Positions 1-7,507 are shown, counted from the stretch's first letter. The stretch is 33,511 nt of DNA from Rhodococcus gordoniae (GCF_001646655.1 NZ_LPZN01000049.1:1-33511), one strand, 5' to 3'. Numbers and translations are program-made. Notes: generated by a model from the sequence alone, not told the origin.

Positions 1-2
1 CA

Positions 3-878
3 CAAATTAATGGTTCTGACGAGGGGCCGTGGGCTCAGGATCTTAGCGAGAGCATCCTGAAGGAAAGGGTCGGGGGTAGCATCCGAGATCTCGTCGATCA
101 TATTTTCGGACAACTTCCTATATCGAAAACGTTAACCAACCGGATTATTTCATTGAGCCTGGCAAGTCTGCGCAGGGCAGCCTTCGACCGGTCTCAGTCA
201 GGATTCGTCGTAGCGGGCTTTGGAAGCCGAGATTATCTTCCGAGGATATCTTCGGCGATGATTGGCGGTCGCATTGCCGGCGTCCCAAGGATTGCTGACA
301 GGTCAGAAATTGCGATCACGCTCGATCGCCCAGGCCATGTCGACACCTTCGCTCAAGATGAACAGGCATGGGGCTGGGTACATGGAATTACCCAGGGAGT
401 GCGGGGCAGGATCATCGAGCACTGGATGGATTGGGTTGGAAGCACTCGGCGACGGGCAGCAGCCGATTTGGTGGGTGCAGTCCCAGGACTCAAGCCGGAC
501 CAGATAAAAAAGATCGCCGAGTACTTCGAGACAACCTCCCAAGAACAATTCAACCGATTCCTCAGCGATATGCAGGAGGACCAGGAGATAAATTATGTTC
601 AGCCCATGCTGAATAGCGTTTCAATGCTCCCGAAGGATGAATTGGGCGTCCTTGCCGAAAGCCTCGTCAATCTCACATCTTTGAAGCAGAGAGTGAGCAT
701 TGATGATGCGAATACAGTTGGCGGTGCCATTGATGTGGCACTCATCTCGATTGGCGATGGGTTCATTTGGCTGAACAGGAAGCACTACTTCAACCCAGAC
801 TTGAATCCCACATGGAGCTTGACCCACAGTGCTACCATTCGCGCAAAGATCAATGGAGGCGAGGAACATGGCGAGTAG
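3..878 (+). CDS. Hypothetical protein, 5' end cut by the window edge; possibly Ntn-hydrolase-like
   Basis: The reading frame is open from base 3, with no stop before the TTG at 153, so the gene enters from outside the window and at least 291 residues are coded here. I do not know its function. The C-terminal part contains SGFVVAGFGSRDYLPRI, a later segment LPKDELGVLAESLVNLTSLK, and a closing block VGGAIDVALISIGDGFIWLN followed by RKHYF. From memory these blocks recur in a widespread family of uncharacterised bacterial proteins with a proteasome-like (Ntn hydrolase) flavour. That link is unverified, and the N-terminal nucleophile region is outside the window. The gene overlaps the next one by 11 bases. 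Base composition is clearly lower in GC than the core genes to the right, as expected for island cargo. A start at 153 is possible but unlikely. Confidence 0.6.
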   Translation, partial: QINGSDEGPWAQDLSESILKERVGGSIRDLVDHIFGQLPISKTLTNRIISLSLASLRRAAFDRSQSGFVVAGFGSRDYLPRISSAMIGGRIAGVPRIADRSEIAITLDRPGHVDTFAQDEQAWGWVHGITQGVRGRIIEHWMDWVGSTRRRAAADLVGAVPGLKPDQIKKIAEYFETTSQEQFNRFLSDMQEDQEINYVQPMLNSVSMLPKDELGVLAESLVNLTSLKQRVSIDDANTVGGAIDVALISIGDGFIWLNRKHYFNPDLNPTWSLTHSATIRAKINGGEEHGE

Positions 879-1041
879 GTCGACATCCACCCGGCCAGAG
901 TCGCAGGTGCTGGCGGAGGTTCTGTCGCACATGATACCGGCCGAAGTACTACGAAACCTCGACTCGGCCGAGCGACGTGGTCAGGTAGTTGACAAGCGCG
1001 ACAAGGAATTCTGCTCCTCCCTCTCGCGATTGAAACGCTAA
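868..1041 (+). CDS. Small hypothetical protein (57 aa), coupled to the upstream gene
   Basis: An ATG at 868 lies inside the end of the upstream gene (stop 876-878) and is preceded by a purine-rich ribosome site, GGAGGCGAGGAAC, so translational coupling is likely. The product is 57 residues, charged, without a membrane segment or signal peptide. It has a central amphipathic stretch around LAEVLSHMIPAEVLRNL. A strong hairpin follows 20 bases after the stop, which closes a two-gene unit. I do not recognise the family. An in-frame ATG at 829 would give 70 residues but lacks a ribosome site and lies deep in the upstream gene. Confidence 0.55.
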   Translation: MASRSTSTRPESQVLAEVLSHMIPAEVLRNLDSAERRGQVVDKRDKEFCSSLSRLKR

Positions 1042-1060
1042 GCCTCACCAGGGACTTAAC

Positions 1061-1098
1061 GGAAGGCCTCGTCGATCAAGTTATCGACGAGGTCTTCC
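1061..1098 (+). terminator. Strong hairpin after the two-gene unit
   Basis: The arms 1061-1076 and 1083-1098 pair over 16 positions around the 6-base loop CAAGTT. Fifteen pairs are Watson-Crick and one is G.U in the plus-strand RNA; on the minus strand that pair would be A.C. The stem therefore suits transcription from the left. It is followed by TCATCGTTT rather than a clean U-tract. Confidence 0.5.
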
Positions 1099-1310
1099 TC
1101 ATCGTTTGCGCGATCAGACCACTTCACCTCGAAGCATGTCCTAATCCTGCAGGAGTCGTTGGACGATCTTGAGCTGGATCTGCCAGCGCGGGCTATGCAG
1201 CTTCGGCCGGGAAACACGGCGCCTCTCTTCCCCCGGTGAAGACCAAAGCGTCCAGAACACGACAAGGTGGAGTGCTTTCTCGCACCGGTATGGGGCACCC
1301 CAAGTCGCGA

Positions 1311-1574
1311 CTACTCGGTGGGAATGCCCGATTGGGCTGCGATGGTCCGAGCGATCTCCGCGGCGCTCTCGAAAGGCATCGGCTCACCGAACACGTCGGC
1401 GCTTGCCCTGAGCACGCCTTGCTCGATCTGTTCGTATGTTGTTGCCCCGGACACCTCGCGATTCAGGGCTTCGGAGAAGGCCACATTCGCTCGTTCCTGA
1501 GCCTGCTGCAAGAGCTTATCAAAGCCATTGTCATCCGGTTTGAAGTCCATGCCAGGTGATCTTGCCGTACTCAT
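1311..1574 (-). CDS. Hypothetical protein (87 aa) in the island, perhaps frameshifted at its N terminus
   Basis: The product is acidic and probably helical, with LLQQAQERANVAFSEALNRE followed by TTYEQIEQGVLRASADVFGE. I do not recognise the family. The first ATG (1574) has no ribosome site; a second ATG at 1550 gives MDFKPDDNGF. An ATG in another frame about 11 bases upstream would encode MSDEYGKITWHGLQT and then stop just where the main frame reads FKPDDNGF. That is consistent with one frameshift in an originally longer N terminus, or with chance. Neighbouring DNA is decayed, so this may be a remnant. The opposite strand also has open frames, but their composition is unconvincing. Confidence 0.4.
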   Translation of the reverse strand: MSTARSPGMDFKPDDNGFDKLLQQAQERANVAFSEALNREVSGATTYEQIEQGVLRASADVFGEPMPFESAAEIARTIAAQSGIPTE

Positions 1575-1800
1575 CCGACATTTTGTGCGTCGCCCGAGTT
1601 AGATCCGCCGCGTATGGATGCCGGTCGCGGTAGTGGACTTCAGCCTGGGGAGCACTGCCGGCGTTCGCATCCGGCGTGCTCGAGCATCTCTATGCTGGAC
1701 AACAGGTCGCGAACCTCGTCGACGGTCACGCGAGGTTGGACGCGGGCGATAGCGGATCGGTCCCCCACAAGTTCTGCGGAGTGTGGTATGAGCCTCGGCA
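1575..1800. other. Decayed island sequence between the 87-aa gene and the integrase remnant
   Basis: No complete recognisable gene is seen. On the minus strand, 1640-1801 could be read from a GTG as a 53-residue peptide ending TVDEVRDLLSSIEMLEHAG plus ten residues. There is no ribosome site and support is weak. A 14-base inverted repeat (1713-1726 and 1807-1820) spans the stretch. The amino-terminal and core-binding domains expected for the integrase are not encoded here in any frame I could read. Confidence 0.3.
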
Positions 1801-2488
1801 CTGCTCACCGTCGACGAGGTGGAGATCCATCACCCAGGTGCGACTCTTGGCGCACGAGGTGTCGCGACACAGCGAGATCATGATGCTGCTCGCCTACTCC
1901 GGGTTGCGGTGGGGCGAAATGGCGGCGCTGCGCCCACGTGATGTCGACCTCGCCCGGGGACGCATCGATATCGTGCGGTCCGCATCGAAGGTGAACAGCC
2001 AGTCGATCATGGTGTCGCCGAAGACGTGGGAGCGTCGCACCGTTGCGATCCCCACTGAGGTCGCCAAGATGCTCGAGCCGATCGTGGAGGCGGCCCCGAC
2101 GACGGAGTCACTGTTGTGGTCGCGACCGGACGGGACTCCCTTGCGGCCGCCGACGACGACGCACTGGCTGTCGAAGGCGGTGACCCGTCTGGTGGAGCGC
2201 TCCGATGAGAAGGATCCGTTCCCGAGGGTGACAGCGCACGAGCTGCGCCACACCGCGGCGTCTTTGATGATCGCGTCCGGCGCGCACGTGAAGACCGTGC
2301 AGCGGCAGCTCGGGCACAAGTCCGCGACGATGACCCTGGATCTGTACGGGCATCTGTTCGACGACGATCTGGATGCCGTGGCCACACGGATGGGCAAGGG
2401 GCTGCGTCTGGCTGCGGTCAATGGCGTGCTCACAGAGTGTGGGCAAAATGTGGGCACGAAGGGTGGCGCGGTCGAATCGATCGCATGA
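1676..2488 (+). pseudogene. Tyrosine-type site-specific integrase, catalytic domain only (N terminus lost)
   Basis: Tyrosine recombinases integrate and excise islands at tRNA and tmRNA genes. The frame from the GTG at 1676 gives 270 residues, but only those from about residue 60 look like integrase. The catalytic set is present: Arg78 in GLRWGE, His188 and Arg191 in HELRH, His214 in LGHKS and the nucleophile Tyr224 in DLYGHL; Lys105 or Lys116 may serve the beta-hairpin role. Phage and ICE integrases are usually 350-450 residues, so the arm-binding and core-binding domains are missing. In another frame, 1801-1824 reads LLTVDEVE, the motif that normally opens the catalytic domain, so a frameshift lies near 1825-1840. 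The gene runs towards ssrA and ends 38 bases before the tmRNA 3' end, as expected for an integrase next to its own attachment site. It is probably inactive. Confidence 0.75.
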
Positions 2489-2524
2489 AAAAGGCCCCCG
2501 ACCTGGTGTCCAGATCGGGGGCCT
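2488..2524 (-). terminator. Rho-independent terminator of ssrA
   Basis: The arms 2492-2506 and 2510-2524 form a 15-position stem around a 3-base loop. The one non-canonical position is G.U in minus-strand RNA but C.A in plus-strand RNA. On the minus strand five T residues (2492-2488) follow. It therefore serves the tmRNA best and may also act weakly on the integrase remnant, whose stop codon it touches. Confidence 0.75.
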
Positions 2525-2526
2525 AG

Positions 2527-2566
2527 GGGTGGAGCTGCCGGGAATCGAACCCGGGTCCTCCGCCGC
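2527..2566. other. Probable attachment site of the island in the ssrA 3' end
   Basis: The integrase remnant abuts the T-arm and acceptor end of the tmRNA. The 3' end of ssrA is a known target of tyrosine integrases, which leave a copy of this segment at each island end. The second copy would be to the left of this window, so the exact core cannot be fixed. This is an inference from position and gene content. Confidence 0.5.
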
Positions 2567-2762
2567 CTTGCGAGGGCTTCTCCGTGTGCAGTTCGCTATG
2601 TCTCTACTCGGATCTCCCGTTCTCGCGAACAAGACGAGATGACGATCCCAGTCGCTGTTTGCTGTCCCGTACGTCTCCGCGACCGAGCCGCACGGTAGAG
2701 CTCTCTAGTCGATGCCAGGATCCGGGTCGAGAGCAAACCCGGGCTGACAGAGACGCGCTCGC

Positions 2763-2801
2763 TTAGGCAGCGAGGGCGTACTCGCGCTGAGTGGACTCGG
2801 C
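2763..2801 (-). other. Proteolysis-tag reading frame inside ssrA
   Basis: The internal message reads GCC (resume codon, 2801-2799) through TAA (2765-2763) and encodes AESTQREYALAA. The C-terminal YALAA is the degron read by ClpXP-type proteases. Mycobacterial tags have the same layout. Confidence 0.9.
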
Positions 2802-2926
2802 GCTTAATTGGTTGCAGCGACGCTTACGGTGGTCTCTTGCCTGCACCGACACGCTTCCCCTTGCTCAACGTACGCAGTCGAAACCGTTCAGCCCCGTACG
2901 CACCTGCGACTGTCGCAGGACTACCT

Positions 2927-2955
2927 ACTGTAACGACCTCGAGGCACGATGTCAT
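2927..2955 (-). promoter_or_regulatory. Promoter of ssrA
   Basis: On the minus strand ATGACA (2955-2950, compare TTGACA) is separated by 17 bases from TACAGT (2932-2927). Transcription would begin near 2920, about 25 bases before the mature 5' end, which fits RNase P processing. Confidence 0.5.
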
Positions 2956-3052
2956 TCCCATTTCTCGAAACGATTCGCAGCCGGGTCATGAGCCTGCTCA
3001 CATCACCTCTCACCAGCGGCGTCACCGGCTCGGCCTCGCGTCCCGGGACGGA

Positions 3053-3889
3053 TCAGCCCGGCAGGCCGACGAGCGCGACGGCGAAGCCCGCCGCGACCAG
3101 CCCGAGCAGTTTCACCCGGCTCACCCGCTCACCGAGCACGAGGACGGCGAGCAGCACCGTCACCGCCGGATACAGTGCGGCGATCACGCTCACGAGCGAC
3201 AGCAGACCGTACTGGTAGGCGAAGAGCAGGGCACCGTTCGCGATCACGTCGATCGCACCGATCCCGATGAGGATCGGCAGGAGGGGCCGGATCGGCCACA
3301 CCACCGTGCGCCACGAGAAGACGATCACGAACCACACCACCAGCGTGGCGGTGGCGCGGGACGCCGCGAGCGGCCACAGTCCCGTGTCGGTCCCGACCTG
3401 GCCGAGCCCGACGAACGACAACGCGAACGCGATGCCGGACCCGACGGTCAACCACGCGATCGTGGGGGTGAAGGGCGGGTGCCCGACACCGGTGACGGTC
3501 TCGTCGGATTCGCGGCCGACCAGACCCACCGCCACCACGGCGACGACGATGCCGAGACAGGCGAGCAGCCCGGGCCGATCCCCCAGCGCGATGCCGACGA
3601 GCACGGGGATCCCTGCCACGACCACCGCAGTGATCGGAGAGACCACCGACATCGGCCCGTCGGCCAGCGCGAGGTAGAACCACCAGACGGCGATCCCGCC
3701 GGCCACGCCCGCCCCCGCACCCCACGCCAGCGACGCGGCGGTGATATGGCCACCGACGACGGACGCCGCGACGAGGGAGACGACGAGCGAGACCGGGTAG
3801 GTGACGGCGACGACACCCAACGCGCTCGCGCGCCGCGATGCGGCGCCACCGGCGAAATCGCTCAGGCCGTAACCGACCGCGGCGAGCAA
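3053..3889 (-). CDS. EamA/DMT-superfamily membrane transporter
   Basis: The 278-residue product is almost wholly hydrophobic, with about ten predicted membrane helices in two EamA repeats, roughly residues 1-125 and 135-278. The second repeat ends with the typical ALYPAVTVLLAVLVLGERVS. Members export metabolites or amino acids; the substrate cannot be read from sequence. The listed start is a TTG. An in-frame CTG at 3910 would add MIAVALA, complete the first helix, and overlap the smpB stop as CTGA with GAAGGG in front. CTG starts are rare, so this is only a possibility. The gene follows smpB directly and is likely in its transcript. Confidence 0.85.
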   Translation of the reverse strand: MLAAVGYGLSDFAGGAASRRASALGVVAVTYPVSLVVSLVAASVVGGHITAASLAWGAGAGVAGGIAVWWFYLALADGPMSVVSPITAVVVAGIPVLVGIALGDRPGLLACLGIVVAVVAVGLVGRESDETVTGVGHPPFTPTIAWLTVGSGIAFALSFVGLGQVGTDTGLWPLAASRATATLVVWFVIVFSWRTVVWPIRPLLPILIGIGAIDVIANGALLFAYQYGLLSLVSVIAALYPAVTVLLAVLVLGERVSRVKLLGLVAAGFAVALVGLPG

Positions 3890-3906
3890 CGCGAGCGCGA
3901 CCGCGA

Positions 3907-4383
3907 TCAGCGGCTCATGCCCTTCACCCGCCGGCCGAGCTCGCGGGTCACCTCGCGTTCGGCGGTCCGGCGTGCGAGATCCTGGCGCTTGTCGTAGTCC
4001 TGCTTGCCCTTGGCGAGTGCGAGCTCGACCTTGACCTTGCCGTCGGAGAAGTACATCGACAGCGGCACGAGTGTCTGGTTGCCCTCACGGGTCTTGCCGA
4101 CGAGCGCGTCGATCTCTCGTCGGTGCAGCAGCAGTTTGCGGGTACGACGGGGGGCGTGGTTGGTCCACGTGCCGTGCCCGTATTCGGGTATGTGCAGCCC
4201 GCGCAGCCACACTTCACCGTCGTCGACCGTCGCGAACGCGTCGACGAGGGACGCCTTGCCCTCGCGCAGGCTCTTGACCTCCGTACCCACGAGCGCGACT
4301 CCCGCCTCGTAGGTGTCGATGATGGTGTAGTTGTGGCGCGCCTTGCGGTTGGTCGCGATGACCTTCCGGCCCTTTTCCTTCAC
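3907..4383 (-). CDS. smpB: SmpB, tmRNA-binding protein
   Basis: SmpB binds the tRNA-like domain of tmRNA and brings it to stalled ribosomes. The GTG at 4383 was chosen because GGAAAGG lies seven bases before it and because the protein then starts just before the conserved [10 protein letters not shown]; an ATG at 4446 would add 21 unconserved residues. Length is 158, typical for the family. Visible family blocks are [43 protein letters not shown] and the basic tail [19 protein letters not shown]. The gene is last in the prfB-ftsEX series and sits 1 kb from ssrA. Confidence 0.95.
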   Translation of the reverse strand: MKEKGRKVIATNRKARHNYTIIDTYEAGVALVGTEVKSLREGKASLVDAFATVDDGEVWLRGLHIPEYGHGTWTNHAPRRTRKLLLHRREIDALVGKTREGNQTLVPLSMYFSDGKVKVELALAKGKQDYDKRQDLARRTAEREVTRELGRRVKGMSR

Positions 4384-4452
4384 GTGCAGGCCTTTCCGGT
4401 CCACGATCGATCGAACAGAACACCGTCCAGCATAGGAACCTCGCACAACACC

Positions 4453-5358
4453 TTATTCACGCACGTACAGACGCAAGGTCACATACGAGGTGAGGGCGGC
4501 CATTCCGACACCCACGAGCACCAGGAACGGCGAGACCAGAAGGATGTCGCTGTCGGTGATGCGGGCGACGATGTTCGCGTCGTAGACCTCGGTGAGCATG
4601 TCGTCGACGAACATGCTCTTGGCGACGAAGAGGCCGCCGATGGCGAGTGCGGCGCCCACGATCGCCGCGATCACCGCTTCGAGGAGGAAGGGCAGCTGCG
4701 TGTACCAGCGGGTCGCGCCGACCAGCCGCATGATGCCGACCTCGGTGCGGCGGGTGAAGGCCGCGATCTGCACCATGTTGGCGATGAGGAGCACGGCCGC
4801 GACGGCCTGGATGGTGGCGATGGCGAAGGCACCGTTGCGGATGCCGCCGAGCACACCGAAGAGGCGCTCGACGAGATCCTGCTGGTTCAGGACGCTGTCG
4901 ACACCCGGTCTGGTGCCGAAGTCGTCCTGGATCGCGGCGAAACGCTCCGGATCGGACATCTTGATCTTGAACGAGGCCGGGAAGCTGTCGGCACTCACCA
5001 GTTCGGCGAGCTCGGGCTGATCGGCGAAGACGCGTTCGGTGGCGTCGGCGACGGCGTCGTCGCGGCTCAGATACTGGACCGACACCACGTCGTCGGTGTT
5101 CTCCAGGTCGCCGCGCAGAGCGGAACACAGGTCCTGCTCGCAGTCCGGATCGAGCGAGGAGATGTCCTCGGTCAGGAACACCTGCACCTCGACCCGGTCG
5201 AGGAAGATCCGCTCCGTCTTACCCGCCATCTGGACCACGAGCAGACCCGCACCGAACAGCGCGAGCGAGATCGCCGTGGTGAGGATCATCGCGATGGTCA
5301 TGGTGAGGTTGCGGCGCAGGCCGGTGGTGACCTCGCTGAACAGGAAGCTGGCACGCAT
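4453..5358 (-). CDS. ftsX: Cell-division protein FtsX
   Basis: FtsX is the membrane partner of the FtsE ATPase. The complex sits at the division site and, in mycobacteria, the external loop activates the peptidoglycan hydrolase RipC. The 301-residue product has an N-terminal helix (about 20-45), a long external domain (about 50-170) with two cysteines in DCEQDLC, and three C-terminal helices in a MacB-like FtsX fold. The start ATG is preceded by GAAGGA. It lies 49 bases after ftsE in the same operon. Confidence 0.95.
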   Translation of the reverse strand: MRASFLFSEVTTGLRRNLTMTIAMILTTAISLALFGAGLLVVQMAGKTERIFLDRVEVQVFLTEDISSLDPDCEQDLCSALRGDLENTDDVVSVQYLSRDDAVADATERVFADQPELAELVSADSFPASFKIKMSDPERFAAIQDDFGTRPGVDSVLNQQDLVERLFGVLGGIRNGAFAIATIQAVAAVLLIANMVQIAAFTRRTEVGIMRLVGATRWYTQLPFLLEAVIAAIVGAALAIGGLFVAKSMFVDDMLTEVYDANIVARITDSDILLVSPFLVLVGVGMAALTSYVTLRLYVRE

Positions 5359-5407
5359 CGGGTGGGAATCCTTCGGTTGCCTGGTGGGAGTGCTCGGGTG
5401 ACGGGAT

Positions 5408-6097
5408 CTATCGGCCGACGCCGTAGACGCCGCGCGCCTCGTCGCGCACGACGCGTCCGAGATCGAGTTCGACGACCCGTCGCCGCATCGAGTCGACGAT
5501 GTGGTGATCGTGGGTCGCCATGAGCACCGTCGTGCCCGTGCGGTTGATGCGTTCGAGCAACAGCATGATGTCCTGGCTGGTCTCGGGATCGAGGTTGCCG
5601 GTCGGCTCGTCGGCCATCAGCACCAGCGGACGATTGACGAAGGCGCGCGCGATCGCCACGCGCTGCTGTTCGCCACCCGACAGTTCGGCGGGGAGCCGGT
5701 CCGCCTTGCCCGACAGCCCCACCAGGTCGAGGACCTCCGGCACCGTCCGGTCGACGACCCCGCGCGGCTTGCCGATCACCTCGAGAGCGAACGAGATGTT
5801 CTCGGCGACCGTCTTGCGCTGGAGCAGCCGGAAGTCCTGGAAGACGCACCCGAGGTTCTGCCGCAACTTCGGTACGCGACGAGCCGGGAGCCGGTTGACG
5901 TGGAAATCGGCCACGTGGATGTCGCCGGTCGTGGGCTTCTCCTCACGGAGGAGCAACCGGAGGAAGGTCGACTTCCCCGATCCGGAGGGACCGATGAGAA
6001 AGACGAACTCGCCCTTCTCGACGTGCACCGAGACCCCTTCGAGTGCGGGTCGCGTGGACGTCTTGTAGGACTTGGACACATTCTCCAGCCGGATCAC
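5408..6097 (-). CDS. ftsE: Cell-division ATP-binding protein FtsE
   Basis: This ABC ATPase of 229 residues drives the FtsEX complex that links the divisome to cell-wall hydrolysis. Visible motifs are Walker A GPSGSGKS (36-43), the signature [14 protein letters not shown], Walker [13 protein letters not shown] and the H-loop ATHDHHIVD. Length and motifs match FtsE closely. It is encoded after the Pro/Thr-rich membrane protein and before ftsX, all on the minus strand. Confidence 0.96.
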   Translation of the reverse strand: MIRLENVSKSYKTSTRPALEGVSVHVEKGEFVFLIGPSGSGKSTFLRLLLREEKPTTGDIHVADFHVNRLPARRVPKLRQNLGCVFQDFRLLQRKTVAENISFALEVIGKPRGVVDRTVPEVLDLVGLSGKADRLPAELSGGEQQRVAIARAFVNRPLVLMADEPTGNLDPETSQDIMLLLERINRTGTTVLMATHDHHIVDSMRRRVVELDLGRVVRDEARGVYGVGR

Positions 6098-6152
6098 GTG
6101 GACATGCTAACCGTTACCGTTCGGTGACCTGCCGTACCGGCGTGTCCGCACC

Positions 6153-6623
6153 CTACGGGGACGGTGAGTCGGTGTTCTCCGGGACCGTCCGGCCCTGCTC
6201 CTCGTTCAGTCCGGGTATCCGGGGCAGATCGAACGGGAGTTGCCTGGTCGTCGTGGTCGGGGGTGCCGTGGTTGTGGGTACCTGCGGGGGCAGGACGCCT
6301 TGTGGCGAGCCCGGAACACTCGTCGACGTCGTGGGCGGGAACGTCGACGAGGTGGTCGACGGATAGGGCGTGTCGGTGGTCTCCGGAGTGGATTTCTGCG
6401 GGGGCACGGTCGCCGCCGGGGGCACGTACGGCACGTAGGGGGTCTCGGAGATGATCACCGCGCTCGACGGCGCCGCAGGCGTGTCCTCGGGCTGGTTCAG
6501 GAACAGATAGAGCACCCACATCCCCACCCACAGGCTGCACAACGCGAAGGTCGTGGTCCTCATCCGCCCACCGAGCAGGTGCGACGGGATACGCCTGCGG
6601 TGCGGCTCCCTCTCCTCGTTCAC
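6153..6623 (-). CDS. Pro/Thr-rich single-pass membrane protein (Rv3103c-like position)
   Basis: The 156-residue product begins with a basic cytoplasmic segment rich in Arg, followed by one membrane helix (about residues 24-42, LCSLWVGMWVLYLFL) and a long external part dominated by Pro, Thr and Ser, such as VPTTTAPPTTTT. The GTG start overlaps the mscS-like stop as GTGA, so the two are translationally coupled. M. tuberculosis has a proline-rich membrane protein in the same slot between the MscS-like gene and ftsE. The low-complexity tail may span the cell wall. The function is unknown; a role with FtsEX is a guess from position. Confidence 0.8.
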   Translation of the reverse strand: MNEEREPHRRRIPSHLLGGRMRTTTFALCSLWVGMWVLYLFLNQPEDTPAAPSSAVIISETPYVPYVPPAATVPPQKSTPETTDTPYPSTTSSTFPPTTSTSVPGSPQGVLPPQVPTTTAPPTTTTRQLPFDLPRIPGLNEEQGRTVPENTDSPSP

Positions 6624-7507
6624 TGCGCCTCCACACGATCGACGACGCTGGCCGTGTCGAGCTGCGGCGTGACGGTGATGCCCTGCTCACGCAGCGCACC
6701 CGCGATGCGCGCACGCAACAGTCGGCCCACCTGGAACTGCTTGCCGGGCAGGGTGCGCGCGACCATCCGCACGCTGAGCTGATCCACCTCGAGACTCTCG
6801 ACACCCATCACGCTCGGCTCGTCGAGCAGCAGTTCGCGCAGGCGGGGCTCCTTGTAGGCCGCCACACCCAGCTCGCGCAGGATCTCGGTGACGTCGGCGA
6901 TATCGGCGGTCACCGGGATCGGGACGTCCACCACGGCACGCGCCCAGTCCTTCGACAGGTTCACTGCCTTGTTGATCTGGCCGTTGGGGACGGTGATCAC
7001 CTCACCTGCCGTACTGCGCACCCGGGTGACGCGCAGCGTGACGTCCTCGACGGTGCCGATCGCGTCCTCGGACGCACCGGTCACGGAGATCTGGACGGTG
7101 TCGCCGAAACCGTACTGGCGTTCGGTGATGATGAAGAAGCCCGCCAGGATGTCCTGCACGATGCGCTGGGCACCGAAGCCCAGCGCCGCGCCGAGCACGG
7201 TCGCCGGCGCGACCAGGCTGCCGATGGGCAGCTGCAGGTAGTCGAACACCTTCAAGGTGGCGACGATGTACACGAACGAGATCGCCATCCACGTGACCAC
7301 CTGGGCGACCGAGTGACGATGCTTCGTCGCCTCGGAGCGCACGAGGTCGTCGGACTGCATGTAGCGCTCGTCGATGCGCCGCGTGATGCGGCTGCCGATC
7401 CAGGAGACGAACCGGGCGATCAGAACCGCACCCAGGATCGTGAGCGCGATCTGCAACCCGCTCGTCGACAACCAGTCGAGCAGTCTAGCTCCGGGAAGAA
7501 ACGGCAC
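6620..7507 (-). CDS. MscS-family mechanosensitive ion channel
   Basis: MscS channels open under membrane tension and release osmolytes during osmotic downshock. The 295-residue product has three membrane helices (about 12-35, 68-90 and 95-122). The last is the Gly/Ala-rich pore helix around VLGAALGFGAQRIVQDILAG. A beta domain follows with the family signature VEDVTLRVTRVR and ITVPNGQI, then an alpha/beta C-terminal domain. It lies between prfB and the Pro/Thr-rich gene, as in M. tuberculosis. Confidence 0.92.
   Translation of the reverse strand: MPFLPGARLLDWLSTSGLQIALTILGAVLIARFVSWIGSRITRRIDERYMQSDDLVRSEATKHRHSVAQVVTWMAISFVYIVATLKVFDYLQLPIGSLVAPATVLGAALGFGAQRIVQDILAGFFIITERQYGFGDTVQISVTGASEDAIGTVEDVTLRVTRVRSTAGEVITVPNGQINKAVNLSKDWARAVVDVPIPVTADIADVTEILRELGVAAYKEPRLRELLLDEPSVMGVESLEVDQLSVRMVARTLPGKQFQVGRLLRARIAGALREQGITVTPQLDTASVVDRVEAQ

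Larger units (their letters stand above)
2527..2895 (-). ncRNA. ssrA: tmRNA (transfer-messenger RNA)
   Basis: The 5' end GGGGCTGAACGGTTTCGAC (from 2895) and the 3' end with the T-arm GGTTCGATTCCCGGCAGCTCC (written here in part; positions 2531-2552) form the tRNA-like acceptor stem. Length is about 369 nt, the usual size in Mycobacteriales. tmRNA rescues stalled ribosomes with SmpB, whose gene lies 1 kb upstream on the same strand. After the discriminator A (2530) the DNA reads CCC rather than CCA, so the terminal A must be added by nucleotidyltransferase or was changed when the island inserted. The 5' end is preceded by a small hairpin (2903-2919) in the precursor leader. Confidence 0.95.

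Noticed and set aside
2837-3997. 386-codon plus-strand frame next to ssrA
   Set aside because: Antisense to the EamA gene; dominated by His, Asp and Arg with no domain.
3838-5523. Long plus-strand open frame of 561 codons over smpB and ftsX
   Set aside because: It is antisense to genes with clear motifs, and its product has shadow-frame composition (His, Asp, Gly, Arg runs) with no recognisable domain.
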